A stretch of 64,000 bases of DNA from Patella vulgata (Eukaryota > Mollusca > Gastropoda > Patellidae): positions 28,849,540 through 28,913,539 of the forward strand of contig NC_065884.2 in the NCBI RefSeq assembly GCF_932274485.2, read 5' to 3'. A program made the translations under genes and the position numbers. The notes beneath the pieces are model-generated. The model searched no databases and was not told the DNA's origin. It worked only from the letters and a program-made list of their open reading frames with translations. How positions within the stretch are numbered: the first letter of the stretch is position 1; every line of letters begins with the position of its first letter. Of the stretch, positions 25,443-36,482 are shown one piece after another.

Positions 25443-25940
25443 GACATGTAATTTTTGGAGGAATATTACTGGCTGCGGTTGAAGCCGGTACGGATCTGCA
25501 AACTTTCATTCTATCGTATTACGAAAACACATAATTTTGTAGGAATATTACTGACATATATTTGAATGCCATAACCATACGTGAATTAAATATGAAAAAT
25601 AGTGAGGTGTTCCTATTTCTATTACGCAAGGATTTGAATATTTTGTTGACATTTTATAAAGAAAAAACGATGTTCTGACATCACAAACTATTCTTATTTT
25701 GGAAGTTCTGCATTGATTTTATGCCAAATAAACGGAGACATGTAATTTTGAAGGAATATTACGGTTGTGAATTTGATACAGAAGCAGGATCGGCAAGCTT
25801 TCATTCAATGTAATTTTGTAGGAATGTTACTGACATAAATTTGAATGCCGCACGGGAATTAAATGAAAAATAGCGAGGTTAACCTATTTTTATTACGTAC
25901 AGAATTTGAATATTTTGTCGACATGTGATTTTTATTGTGG
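25443..25940. repeat. Imperfect tandem duplication, about 295-bp period
   Basis: GACATGTAATTTT...GAGGAATATTAC at 25443 recurs at about 25738, followed in both by TTTTGTAGGAATRTTACTGA and GAATTTGAATATTTTGT. Confidence 0.8.
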
Positions 25941-26059
25941 TATGAATTCTTCTGCTTAAATAACGATAAGAGTTATGCCCCTTTATTTTCGGTAAAATGT
26001 CCTACAAGAAAAATGTTGAAATCCCATCACTGCTTGTAAGGTATATATTAGGCCTTACA

Positions 26060-26250
26060 TAGCAAATGGTATTTAATGTATATCTTTAAACATTTCATAT
26101 ACGAACATTGCAACAACATAGAATAATGTTTACAGAGGTTTCTAAAAGTATATTAAATTATATTAATAATACTTGTAAGACCTTAGTAGTAGCAAATGGT
26201 ATTTAATGTCTATTTTAAAACATTCTTATACAAACATTGCAACATCTTGT
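26060..26250. repeat. Tandem duplication, about 129-bp period
   Basis: AGCAAATGGTATTTAATGT followed by CGAACATTGCAACA / CAAACATTGCAACA appears at about 26060 and 26189. The 55-bp direct repeat (26126-26182) lies between them. Confidence 0.8.
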
Positions 26251-26682
26251 ATACATTTATCAGCATTCATTATATGTATAAACAAACTAAGACATTTGTA
26301 TTTGTTTTGCTAGCAAGTGTTGTTTAACATTTTTCTTAAAATGACAATGTTCTCTATTGATTTAAGTTGGTTTGAAAGTAAATTGATTATGATAATGGTT
26401 GATACAGCTAAAATGACAAAGCTGCAGAACAGGATATGTTTTTGATGCTAGCAACCTATTTCTTTAATTATAGAAAATAAGATGCATGATCCTTTCTGAG
26501 TTAATTGGACACAGCTTTTTTCAATGTTAGGTTTGCCAAGAACCTAATTTGTGTGAAAGTTCTCAAAATCCTTTCTCCCTTTGCTGTTAACCATCAAATA
26601 TCCATCATTAAAAGACAACTGTTACTAATACTACAGTTCAAATAACATGTTGATTTCCTGCTGGCAGTGATTTAAGTAGTAG

Positions 26683-26859
26683 TTATTAGCACACTTTCCT
26701 CGGTGTATCGGTGAAGATCAGGACAGTTTTGGTCAGGGGCCGCCTCGGCGGAAGATCAGGACAGTTTTGGTCGAGGGGCCCTGCCCAGGCGGAGACCAGA
26801 TGGCCCCCGACCAAAACTGTCCTGATCCTCACCGATACACCAAGGAAAGGAGCTAATAA
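26683..26859. repeat. GC-rich long palindrome (foldback), 177 bp
   Basis: Arms 26683-26741 and 26802-26859 are near-perfect inverted copies (TTATTAGC at the outer tips, then CGGTGTATCGGTGA, ATCAGGACAGTTTTGGTC, GGGGCC). The spacer holds a third, direct copy of GAAGATCAGGACAGTTTTGG. The GC content is far above the surroundings. It is a foldback-type element or a hairpin-forming insertion. The open frame across it (26686-26868 minus) is a by-product. Confidence 0.9.
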
Positions 26860-27103
26860 ATAAGTCACTTACATCACATTTCTATCGAGTATTGTGAAGC
26901 GAAATGTGAAAAATTGTATTTATTATCGAGACGTGTCAGGCGAAATGTGACAAATACTTTCTGCTCTTTCATTTATCCCTTTCTGTGCCTCACGTTACAT
27001 TTCGTGGTAGACTGATTTCGAAGTAGAGAAATGACCTGAGTAGTATTTACACGTGCGTCTTGCTGCGTTACCCTGAGCGTAAAACAGTCACGTGTTTTTT
27101 TAG

Positions 27104-27302
27104 ACTCCACTCCGTATTGAAAGATGAAGTTGTTTTGAGGAAGTCGGTGAACATAGAGCCAACCGCAACGTCAAAAGAACAACTCCCTGGCGTAGAGAAC
27201 TGCAATTATATTAAACGTTATGTAAAGGACACTGCACAACATGGGTCAATCCTGCTGAAGTGTGCATCGGCGGATGGTTCGTCCGTTGAAATTTATTTGT
27301 AA
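27104..27302 (+). CDS. Candidate terminal exon of an unknown gene
   Basis: A pyrimidine-rich acceptor (CGTGTTTTTTTAG, ending 27103) is followed by an open frame of 65 codons, LHSVLKDEVVLRKSVN...GSILLKCASADGSSVEIYL, that ends in TAA at 27300-27302. An AATAAA signal overlaps the stop (27301-27306). Codon choice is less AT-biased than the surroundings. Acceptor, frame, stop and polyadenylation signal in this order are what a last exon looks like. The protein is hydrophilic, with no motif I recognise. No upstream exon could be linked. It would be a gene nested in TP53I11 intron 1, a processed-copy relic, or chance. Confidence 0.3.
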
Positions 27303-27306
27303 TAAA
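27301..27306 (+). terminator. AATAAA polyadenylation signal (candidate)
   Basis: Canonical hexamer directly after the open frame at 27104-27302. It overlaps the stop codon, which is unusually close. Confidence 0.3.
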
Positions 27307-27380
27307 ATTTATGACTTTCTACTTGTTTGTTTTCATCCTGCTTATTTTCAATATGCTTGTATAAAAGTGTTTGTTTGTCG

Positions 27381-27422
27381 GAAATAAACAGTACTCTTTC
27401 TGGAAAGCGTACTGTTCATTTC
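27381..27422. repeat. 14-bp inverted repeat with 14-nt loop
   Basis: GAAATAAACAGTAC and GTACTGTTCATTTC pair with one mismatch. A further copy of GGAAATAAACAG lies near 27450. Confidence 0.8.
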
Positions 27423-27479
27423 TGATACACGGATACATTTTTGCCTGTATTGGAAATAAACAGGACAGTTTTATCAAAG

Positions 27480-28190
27480 GTTGCCACTGGCAACGAGGTA
27501 GAAGTAGGATGTAATTAAAATAAGATCTTTATTTCGACCTGACTTAGATATATTGTTAGTTTATTCTACACAAGATCTAGATTAACTACTTCTTTACAAA
27601 TTATCTCTTCTCTTTGATTTGAGCAACTGTGATTGGCTAAAATATTTATTGCCAAAAAAAGCTATTTTCCATCAACTAAATGTGAGGTTGTGTCCAGTCA
27701 GTTAACAACAAACTTATCAAGATTTTATAAACTATTAACACATATACTTATGGAAAAATATATCCTGAAACAGCGCCCAAATTAAGTCCAAATATAAATG
27801 ACATAAAAACGAAAACAAATCTTGGTGATTTTTTGTACCTTTAACACTAATATCTGATATATTTAGGTTATGTTCAGAAGTAGACTAAACCTAATTGTCA
27901 CTGCTGTTATTATCTTAAATGGGAGGTAGTTTCATCTCAAGACATGTTATCGGGAACATAATTATTTGGTATTAGCATAGCCCACTGATATAGCATTGCA
28001 ACAGCATCTACAAGAAAAAATTGCTCACACAACCAGTAATTTCAGATGATATATTGATAATAAGAGCCTGTCACAGGACCCTTTGTTCTGTGTCAGGAAG
28101 ATACATGGTCTCTAGGCTCATTTTATCGTATATCTGGGGTAACTGGAGGTCACTTTGCTAAAGCACAGAAACCAATGATGAACCAAATAC
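27480..28190. other. AT-rich intron sequence
   Basis: No supported feature. Confidence 0.5.
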
Positions 28191-28206
28191 ATGTTCTATG
28201 TTTTAG

Positions 28207-28474
28207 GTCGGGTGTTCGATCCCTGCATTGGCCGAGAAAGTTCATTGAGATTTTCCGGCGTGGTTCCCCCTTGTCAGTGATGCAGGACGGAGGGCCTGAC
28301 AAGGACAGCTGTCTAGTCCTTCGGATGATACGATATAAGAGTAGGCGATAGTGCCGCTGCCCGAGCAAAATTTCCCTCATAGCACACTGTATGGCGTATG
28401 CCCGTCTTCATTAGCCCCAGCATAAGAGCAGAACAGTAGGACATTAAACCCCATTTCATTTCATTTCATTTCAT
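28207..28474 (+). mobile_element. SINE-1 copy with 13-bp target duplication
   Basis: It begins just before the B box (GGTGTTCGATCCCTGC), so it has lost the A-box half. It continues with ATTGGCCGAGAAAGTTCAT, CCCCCTTGTCAGTGATGCAG and GAGCAAAATTTCCCTCATAG, and ends GTAGGACATTAAACCCCATT plus a (TTTCA)n tail. The flanking duplication TTCTATGTTTTAG occurs at 28194-28206 and 28475-28487. This is a clean example of a 5'-truncated retroposition. Confidence 0.93.
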
Positions 28475-28489
28475 TTCTATGTTTTAGTT

Positions 28490-30151
28490 TTACTAATGTA
28501 ATAATAATCAGATGTACATGATCTTGACAGGAAATTTTAAGCAGGCAAACAAATGGAAAAACAACAACCGTGACCATCACGCACCAAAATATCAAAAATA
28601 GTTCTTTTACATCACATAAACTATTCAGCCTACCTAGAGCGATCGACACTTGCATGCTCACCATCATTCTACAGGCCCACAGTAGGCCCTGGTTATGTGT
28701 CGGAGCCTGGATAACCTGATGGTGATGAGAGCCTCAAACTGAGTTTGCTGAGTGGGTTCCTGGCCCCTGGACAAGTGTCTCAGCTGCCCTCCTCTCTCAT
28801 ATGGTCCCTGTTGATAATAGAGACCTAATAGGCAAATAATTGACAAAATATTAATGATAATTATACATAATGTAAATGATGAAAATACTGAGCAGTACAC
28901 TGATATTGACATTACATGACTAAAATCTTTATTAAAATGAAGGGAGACATAGATCATTCAGAAGAGGCTTGTATATAATAATGGTCATAATTATTGTGGC
29001 AATTGGCTACTTAAAAGATGGTTGCCTTCTACAAAGTAGATAAAATCTCAAGTCCAGTGTCCAGAACCTTTTTGGGTTGTTTATCTAATAGATGCATAGG
29101 CCTACAGGCAAAACAATATTTTTCAGGCGATCATCAAATTTTTCATGCAGTTGCCAAATGATGAAAAAAATAAAATTCTAGTGGATATAAAAGGAAAAAT
29201 CCCACAAAATGAAGTGCCTGAAATAACTGACTTTTATTGGGTGGGGTAATACAATTCCCAACTAGAGTTCAGATTTTCAGAAAATCACACAATTCTGATT
29301 TTGATTCAAGGTGTTTAGTTTTCAAACTTAAACTGCTATTCCAGAAAATTAGCTACTGGCCGTTATTTTTCGATATTTTACTATTATTTTGTGATTTTAA
29401 TCTTGCGCCTGTGACTGAGGCTTTTACCATCAGATTATTCATTGTTTTGACAGATGAACTGCATGCAATTTGCATTTTGCTTTTATCTGGTCCGATGATG
29501 TATGACTCTAAAACAAAAGTCCCTCGTCACAGCCAGATTACTATTTTGTACATAGACCGATTTCGTTTTAGATTGTTGTGGATTTCACCAGATTGGTGTG
29601 GATATATACAATAATTATTAATTAGGTGTGATCATGAAGATTGAGATCAGTCAATGTAAACATTTTAGTTCTTAGCGAATTTCACTAGTAATTGATTGGG
29701 TGCTATGTGGTAAAGTTCATTGATAGTGAGAAATAAGGTTCAAAGTTCACTCAACAGAATGCAGATCATTTTGAGACTAACATGGTATATTTATTATTTT
29801 TTGCACACATGGGTCTTTAGTATAGTGATGGAATATAATGGAAAACCAGTAGAAAACCCATAAGGTTGTGCAGGCTATTCCTGGACTCCCACTACATGAC
29901 ATGTAAAAAAAAAGTGGGATTGAAACCCTGATGCTTGAATCAATGACAGATAAAGTGCATGCATCAGACAACTCTCACTATTAGCTAGTTAGCAGTAGCT
30001 GTGAGTGGCGGGGTATGTATTCGAGGCAAGATATTAAAAGCTTTATATGTGTATTTGTATTTAAATAAGCACCTTGGCTGATGATACTACTGGCTCCCTG
30101 GGAGATGTGGGTTGTTGAGTAATATTATTTTCAAATCAAAGGGTAATTAAG
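28490..30151. other. AT-rich intron sequence
   Basis: No supported gene. The 125-codon frame at 29237-29614 starts without ATG and shows no domain. Confidence 0.45.
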
Positions 30152-30222
30152 GACATTTGGTCTAACTTATGCGTTAGAACATTAGGTCTGTTATTGAGTC
30201 CAGTGGTGTGGTTTTGATCCCA
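30152..30222 (+). mobile_element. SINE-2 5' fragment
   Basis: GGTCTGTTATTGAGTCCAGT, GGTGTGGTTTTGATCCC matches the tRNA-like head of SINE-2 including the B box. It is cut off where family B sequence begins. Confidence 0.7.
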
Positions 30223-31100
30223 AGCTTGTTGTTGTGGACCCTTTGGAGGCCACCATTTTGATCCGATTTTGATGAAACTTGACATACATGTTTATATCCC
30301 ACAGATCTTAGTTCGGTTAGATATTCGCGCATATCAGATCGTAACTTCCTGAATTATGGCCCTTGATTGTTTGAAAAATCACGTTTTCAGCTTGTGTGGT
30401 CTTTCTAAAAGGTCACAATTTTTATCTGATTGAAAAAAACCATTTGAATATATCACCGTTACACCCTAATGATGGTTGAATTCGAATTTTGTGAAAATCG
30501 GACCAAAACTGCCGGACAAAATGGCTGCCCCACGTTTAAGCAAATAGTGTAAATATATGGTATATCAAGGTTGTGGAGTGTGGACCCTCTAGAGGCCATA
30601 ATTTTGATCCGGTTTTGATGAAACTTTTAAGTTTATGTTTATATCATAAAGATTTTGGTTCCTTTTAATAATCGCGCATATCCAAACGTAACTTTCTAGA
30701 TTATGGCCCCTGATTGTTCGGAAAATCACATTTTTGGCTTGTAGAGCTACTAGAAGTCACAATTTGTATTCGATTGTAAAAACCGTTTAAATATATCACC
30801 ATTAAACATCAATGATGGTTGAGTTTGAATTTCTTGAAAATCTGACCCAATTTGCCTGACAAAATGGCCGCTGGATCTTTGTACGCAAATAGTGTAAAAG
30901 TATGTAATACCAAGGTTGTGGACCTTCTAGAAGTCACAATTTTTATCTGATTTTGATGAAACCTGATATGTATGATTATAACCCATATATCTCAGTCCCT
31001 TTTGATATTCGCACATTTCAGGCCATTACTTTTTTTTTATAGCTTGTTCTCTATGCTTATCTTGCAAAATGTGGGTGTATCTTCCCTGTCAACCACTGGT
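30223..31100 (+). mobile_element. Family B element, 5' truncated
   Basis: It starts inside a unit (AGCTTGTTGTTGTGGACCCT) directly after the SINE-2 fragment and contains about five core units (GAGGYCACAATTTTGATCCG type). It ends AAAATGTGGGTGTATCTTCC, CTGTCAACCACTGGT, the family B 3' end with decayed hairpin. Confidence 0.85.
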
Positions 31101-31479
31101 TCTAAAGTCACCCCTCCTACCCCATTGAAGATTTTTTTTTTTTTCTAAGATCTATGGCATAAAATTCATTGTCAAGATGTGTTTATCATTACTGTATATC
31201 ATGGGAGATAACTCCATGATTCTTGATCATAATTTGATTCAAATGGCCACACACATCACACCATATTCAACCATAGCCAGACTAAATATGAGGCAGATGT
31301 TAATGTATATCTGGTCTTGTGTTGTGCATATTGACATCATTATGTGTAACCTTGACTGCTGTGTGGGGTACCAACATTTGTACAAAATTTCATCAACATA
31401 TTCCTTTAGTAACATATTTTTGCACATCTTAATTAGGGTTTCACACTGCGTAGCTTGTTAAGATTATTATTCTTCTTCT
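31101..31479. other. AT-rich sequence before family E
   Basis: It contains overlapping short open frames on both strands (31177-31461, 31239-31427) without a domain, and a TTCTTCTTC tract. It may be part of family E. Confidence 0.4.
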
Positions 31480-32027
31480 TATTTTTTTTTTCCACTTGAC
31501 TATATCTCAGAAACTACTTGTTGGATCAATTCGATGTCTTTGGTTTTACAGGGAAAGTGGGTGTGACTTAGCGTTTAAAGCTATTTCCAACTTTTGCGAA
31601 GTTGTCGTTTTTTAAATATTGCCGTAATATTAACAATAATCATCATTTGATACATTTTGACATAGCCTGAGACAAAACAAATAGCTGCGGTTCTTTAGAT
31701 TTTTTATTTTTGACGGATCTTCAGAGAAATTAGGCTACAAAATTTTGAAATTTTTATTTTAACAAAAAAAACATTTTTATTTATGAATATTTTTTTATGG
31801 CGTTTTACCCAGGATTAAAGGGTCATGTGATTTGAGCAAAAATATAAACAATTTTTGTCTCGATAATTTTCCTTGGCTGCTATTGGCTAATTGAGTTTAT
31901 GGGTTCTAGATGAATTATTTTTGTTACCGGTGAAGTTTCCTTTTGGCACCGGAAGTGACGTAAATTTAGCAAAAACTACAATTTTGAGAGTTCGGTACAA
32001 CCATTTGAAAGCATATATTATTTTTTT
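31480..32027 (+). repeat. Family E repeat tract, segment 1
   Basis: First part of a degenerate tandem repeat with landmarks CACCGGAAGTGACG (31947) and, further on, ATGATATTTGATTCCA and AACCCATACGATCATA. Once insertions are subtracted, the CACCGGAAGT-type landmarks recur at about 340-350 bp or twice that, with one exception. The family is not identified. Confidence 0.65.
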
Positions 32028-33376
32028 GTCCCCCGCCTTTCGAAGAAAGCAGGGGACTATTAAAATGGGTTCGTCCGTCTGTCTGTCTGTCTGTCTGTCT
32101 GTCCTTCTGTCTGTCCGTCTGTCTGTCCGTCACACTTTTTGGGACACAATAACTCTCTTCCTAATTGAGCTAGAATGTTCAAACTTGGTGTTTGTGTTTA
32201 TTAGGTCAATGCCTTGATGGAGTTCGAAGATGAGCATTTTCCGCTTAGGGTAAGCAGAGATAAGCAATTTGATTGGTTGATGCTTTGGGACACGATAACT
32301 CTCTTCCTAATTGGGCTAGAATGTTCAAACTTGGTGTATGTGTTGATTAGGTCAATGCCTTGATGGAGTTCGAAGATGAGCATTTTCCGCTTAGGGTAAG
32401 CAGAGATAAGCAATTTGATTGGTTGATGCTTTGGGACACGATAACTTTTAATTGAGCTAGAATGTTCAAACTTGGTGTATGTGTTTATTAGGTCAATGCC
32501 TTGATGGAGTTCGAAGATGAGCATTTTCCGCTTAGGGTAAGCAGAGATAAGCAATTTGATTGGTTGATACTTTGGGGCACGATAACTCTCTTCCTAATTG
32601 AGCTAGAATGTTCAAACTTGGTGTATGTGTTGATTAGGTCAATGGCTTGATGGAGTTTGAAGATGAGCATTTTCAGCTTAGGGTAAGCAGAGATAAGCAA
32701 TTTGATTGGTTGATGCTTTGGGACACGATAACTTTAGTTCTAATTAAGTGAGATTGATGAAACTTGGTGTATAGTTTCATTACAGTAATACCTTGACTAA
32801 GTTTGATAATGAGCATTTTCTGCTCAGGGTAAGCAGAGCGATACGCAATTTGATTGGTCGAGACTTTGGAAAACAATAACTCTCCTACTTTGATTGTCCC
32901 CCGCCTTTCGAAGAAGGCAGGGAACTATTAAAATGGGTTCGTCCGTCTGTCTGTTTGTCTGTCTGTCCGTTCCGCTTATGGTAAGCAGAGATAAACAATT
33001 TGATTGGTTGATCTTCGAATTGAGTAAATGTTCATGCTTATTGTCCCCCGCCTTTCGAAGAAAGCAGGGAACTATTAAAATGGGTTCGTCCGTCTGTCTG
33101 TTTGTCTGTCCGTTCCGCTTAGGGTAAGCAGAGATAAACAATTTGATTGGTTGATGCTTTGGGACACTCTAACTTTAGTTTTAATTAAGTGAGAGTGATG
33201 AAACTTGGTGTATAGTTTCATTACAGTAATACCTTGACTAAGATCGATAATGAGCATTTTCTGCTCAGATTAAGCAGAGCGATAAGCAATTTGATTTGCT
33301 GAGACTTTGGAACACAATAACTCTCTAATTATTTTCCTATTTCGGCGGGGGACATCAGCCTCACTGTTGGCTTGTT
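32028..33376 (+). mobile_element. Family A element(s) with three 5' ends, one 3' end
   Basis: The 5' hairpin GTCCCC...CTTTCGAAGAAAGCAGGGGAC is followed by (GTCT)n and then core units at about 146-bp spacing (TGAGCATTTT at 32231, 32377, 32518, 32664, 32810). Two further copies of the 5' end occur at 32896 and 33043. One 3' end closes the block: GGCGGGGGACATCAGCCTCA, CTGTTGGCTTGTT. GGCGGGGGAC is the exact inverse of the 5' GTCCCCCGCC. It is inserted in family E without a target duplication. Reading frames inside are products of the repeats. Confidence 0.9.
32065..32132. repeat. GTCT/GTCC microsatellite in family A
   Basis: A run of GTCTGTCTGTCTGTCTGTCT with GTCC interruptions, part of the conserved 5' tract of family A. 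Confidence 0.9.
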
Positions 33377-34605
33377 CAAATTTGGTATAACTGAAAGTAA
33401 GTGCCCTGTAAAGATGCACAAAACATCGGGCTCAGTTTTTTTAAATTTCAATTTTGTTTTCAGGCCATTTCGATTAAAAGGTGAAAAATGGTGTAAAAAT
33501 AAGCTATTTACAACCCATCCAGCGTCTTCATATTTTAAAATATTTCTTTGTCATTTTCATAAACTCGTACCAATAACCCATACAGGAGAATGTATGTCAA
33601 AATTAGTTTGTAATGTGAGCAGTTGCCGAGAAATAAGCAATTTAGCATGAGTCACTTTTCATGTTATATTGCCCAAAAACTTAATTTTTAGCCTTTAAAA
33701 CAAATATTTTATTCAAATGAGTCGTACTTGTTATTGGTTTAAAATTATGATATTTGATTCCAATCAACAAATAGAATGAACCCATACGATCATACAGATA
33801 CCACAAAATGGTTTCTAACTTGTACAATTGCAGAGAAATATACGATTTTCTACTAGTCACTCTTCCAGGATTTTGGTCTATAAAAGTGTCAATTATTATT
33901 TGATTTTCATAAAATTTTCACCATGTGATGCCTTATGCCGTTACTGATTTCATAAAACTACTTTCACATTTTCATTCTTACCAGAAGTAATGTAATTTTT
34001 GCAAAAACTGTATTTTAGCCTTCAAAACAATTATTATTTTGAAGCGAGTTATAATCAGTATATGTTTAACATTATGATATTTGATTCCAATGGAAATATA
34101 GATTGGATCAATACGATCATATAGGTGTCAATACAATGCTTCTAGCATCTTCCCTTGTCAAGAAATAATCAATTTATGTCAGGATCTTTTTTTAAGATTG
34201 TTTACCTTTTTAATTTCAGTTTATGGCTTCTATGTTAATTATTTATTGTCCGATATGTATAATACAAAGTTCATATGTTTCATGGTGCAAATTCTGAACA
34301 TTTTTGTTGCCGATAAAGTTTTCTGTCAGCACCGGAAGTGACGAAATTTTGCTAAAATTTACAATTTTGACCAGTCAGTCTTTTCGCAAGCAGATATTAA
34401 TTTTTACAAATCTGATAGATCAAGAAGAATGCCCCTGTAACAGGCACAAAAAATGTTAAACTTGTTATTTTTTAATTTTGGTCTTGTATTTGCATATTTC
34501 GATTTAAAGGTGAAAAGGATGTAAAATTAAGCAATTTACAACCCATTCAGCCATTTCATAATTTAAAATATTTCTATGTAATGTTTATAAACTTGTAGCA
34601 TATAT
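33377..34605 (+). repeat. Family E repeat tract, segment 2
   Basis: Continues segment 1 directly after the family A insertion (CAAATTTGG... corresponds to ACAAATCTG at 34416). Landmarks: ACCAGAAGTAATG at 33980, CACCGGAAGTGACG at 34330, ATGATATTTGATTCCA at 33747 and 34074. Confidence 0.7.
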
Positions 34606-35287
34606 GCTCTTCAAAAAAAGTAGGGGATATTGAAATGGAAATACCTATGCAGAAAATGATATGATAAATAGTCATGGACACTTGACTTGCTTTGAGAGTA
34701 TGTTCACAGATGAAGAACTCGTCACCCCAACAGAACCACTGTTGGGAGGGGTTCATTGACAAATTTAACACTTAAGGAAGGGTTGATGAAAACTGCTGCA
34801 TGCTGGTTTATCTATCCATGTTAGCATTCCTATCGGTTCTTGCATAAGATTTACTGTTTAGCGTATCTTTGCTTTGGTGTGTTATGTTTATTTTCATCGG
34901 GAGACTTGTTCGTCGACGTCAACGTTAACCGACAACACTGCAATAATGGGCTGTGGCACTGCAAGGGGAGTGGGTCAGATTGCCCCAAATCATGATTGGA
35001 CGGTTGGTTAGGAGCATGGCACGACGAATTGCTGAATGTCTGAGGATTGATGGAGCAATTACTCATTATTAAGACAAAAATCAAAAACGTCCATTTTCAC
35101 TTTTAACGGTGTATCTCTTTGCGAGTGAAATGGGGCCATCAGATAAGCCGCTCACATGAACTGTTTATGTTCATGTGTAGGCAATTGACCTGTTATTAAC
35201 ATACACTGGTTACCTCTAATAAAAACAGCAGTGCATTTCTGCAATTTTGTATTGTTTCTAAATATCCCCTACTTTTTTTGAAGAGTA
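34606..35287 (+). mobile_element. Tc1-type deletion derivative, copy 2 (both ends)
   Basis: About 682 bp with inverted ends CTCTTCAAAAAAAGTAGGGG and CCCCTACTTTTTTTGAAGAG, flanked by TA-rich sequence as expected for Tc1/mariner. Near the right it encodes the transposase C-terminus LQGEWVRLPQIMIGRLVRSM, ARRIAECLRIDGAITHY, then TAA, the conserved tail of this Tc1 branch (EW..LPQ..I..L..SM.RR..., G..TxY). The helix-turn-helix and DD34E parts are deleted. It is inserted in family E. Confidence 0.9.
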
Positions 35288-35702
35288 TATATATACTAAG
35301 ACAATCTATGCCAAAATTAGTTTGTAATCTGAGCTGTTGCCGAGAAATGCGAAATTTTGCACAAGTCACTTTTCAAGTTATTTTGCATGTAAAAGAGTCA
35401 ATTATTATTGGATTTTCATAAAAATGCATAAAGCAAATGTGCATTAAACCAATTTGAGTAGAATTTAAAATTGACACCGGAAGTAACGCCATTTTGTCCA
35501 CAACTGTATTTTGTATTTTTACCTTCAAAACAGATATTTTATTCAAATGAGCCTGATTTGTTATGTTTTTAAAAGTATGATATTTAATTCCATTCAACAA
35601 AGAGAATGAACCCATACGATCATATAGATATCACAAAATGGTTTCTTACTTTTCTAGTGCGGGGAATTAGATGATTTTCTGCAAGTCACTTTTAATTGTT
35701 TT
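35288..35702 (+). repeat. Family E repeat tract, segment 3
   Basis: GACACCGGAAGTAACG at 35472 and ATGATATTTAATTCCA at 35577; continues the E unit interrupted by the Tc1 derivative. Confidence 0.7.
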
Positions 35703-36482
35703 TATTCGCCCACACTTTCATGTGGACATATATTGTCGTCGCCCCTGTCCGTCCGTCCACAATTGTTTGTGAACAGTCTACAGGTCACAATTTCTATCCG
35801 ATTTCAACAAAACTTGAAATATAGGTTTATCACCCTAAGATCTCGGTTCCTTTCGATATTGGCATGTATCGGACTGTAACTTCATGGATTATGACCCCTG
35901 ATTGTACGAAAAATCACGTTTTTAGCTTGTGAACACTGTAGAGGTCACAATTTTTATCTGATTTAGTTTAAACTTGAACTGTATGATTATAACCCAAAGA
36001 TCTTGGTTACTTTCGATATTCGCGCATATCGGAACATAAATTCCTGAATTATGGCCCCTGATTGTACGAAAAATCGTGTTTTTAGCTTGTGGACCCTATA
36101 GAGGTCATAATTTTTATCACATTTAAAAAAACGTATTATTATATCACCGTTACACCCTAAGGATGACTGAGTTCGAATTTCGTGAAAATCGGCCCAAAAC
36201 TGACAGACAAAATGGCCGCCCCTCGTTCTCAAATTGCGTAAAAATATGGTGTATTAAGGTTGTGGACCCTATATATAGAGGTCACAATTTTTATCCGATT
36301 TTGTTGAAACTTAAAATGTAAGTTTATAACCCAAAGATCGTGGTTCCTTTCGATATTTGCGCATATCGAATTGTAATTTCCTGAATTATGGCCCTTGATT
36401 GTAGGAAAAATCACTTTCGTTTTAGCTTGTTTTCTATCCATCTCTCGAAAATGTGGCCGTATCCTGCCTGGCAGCCGCTGCT
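35703..36482 (+). mobile_element. Family B element, both ends present
   Basis: It opens TATTCGCCCACACTTTCATG with the GTCGTCGCCCC tract, has about four core units, and ends GAAAATGTGGCCGTATCCTG, CCTGGCAGCCGCTGCT. Surrounding family E sequence resumes as TGGTCC, and the E homologue at 33858 reads ATTTTGGTC, so the insertion left no duplication. Confidence 0.9.

Noticed and set aside
29237-29614. 125-codon plus-strand frame, the longest outside repeats and the LINE
   Set aside because: It begins without ATG, shows no domain, and its residue content fits AT-rich noise.
32065-32132. CRISPR-like array from the GTCTGTCT repeats
   Set aside because: Simple microsatellite in a eukaryotic element; no spacer structure.
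32201-33257. Several minus-strand open frames of 60-117 residues
   Set aside because: They lie in family A core units and repeat the same text (KRKMLIFELHQGIDLINTYT); no independent coding evidence.
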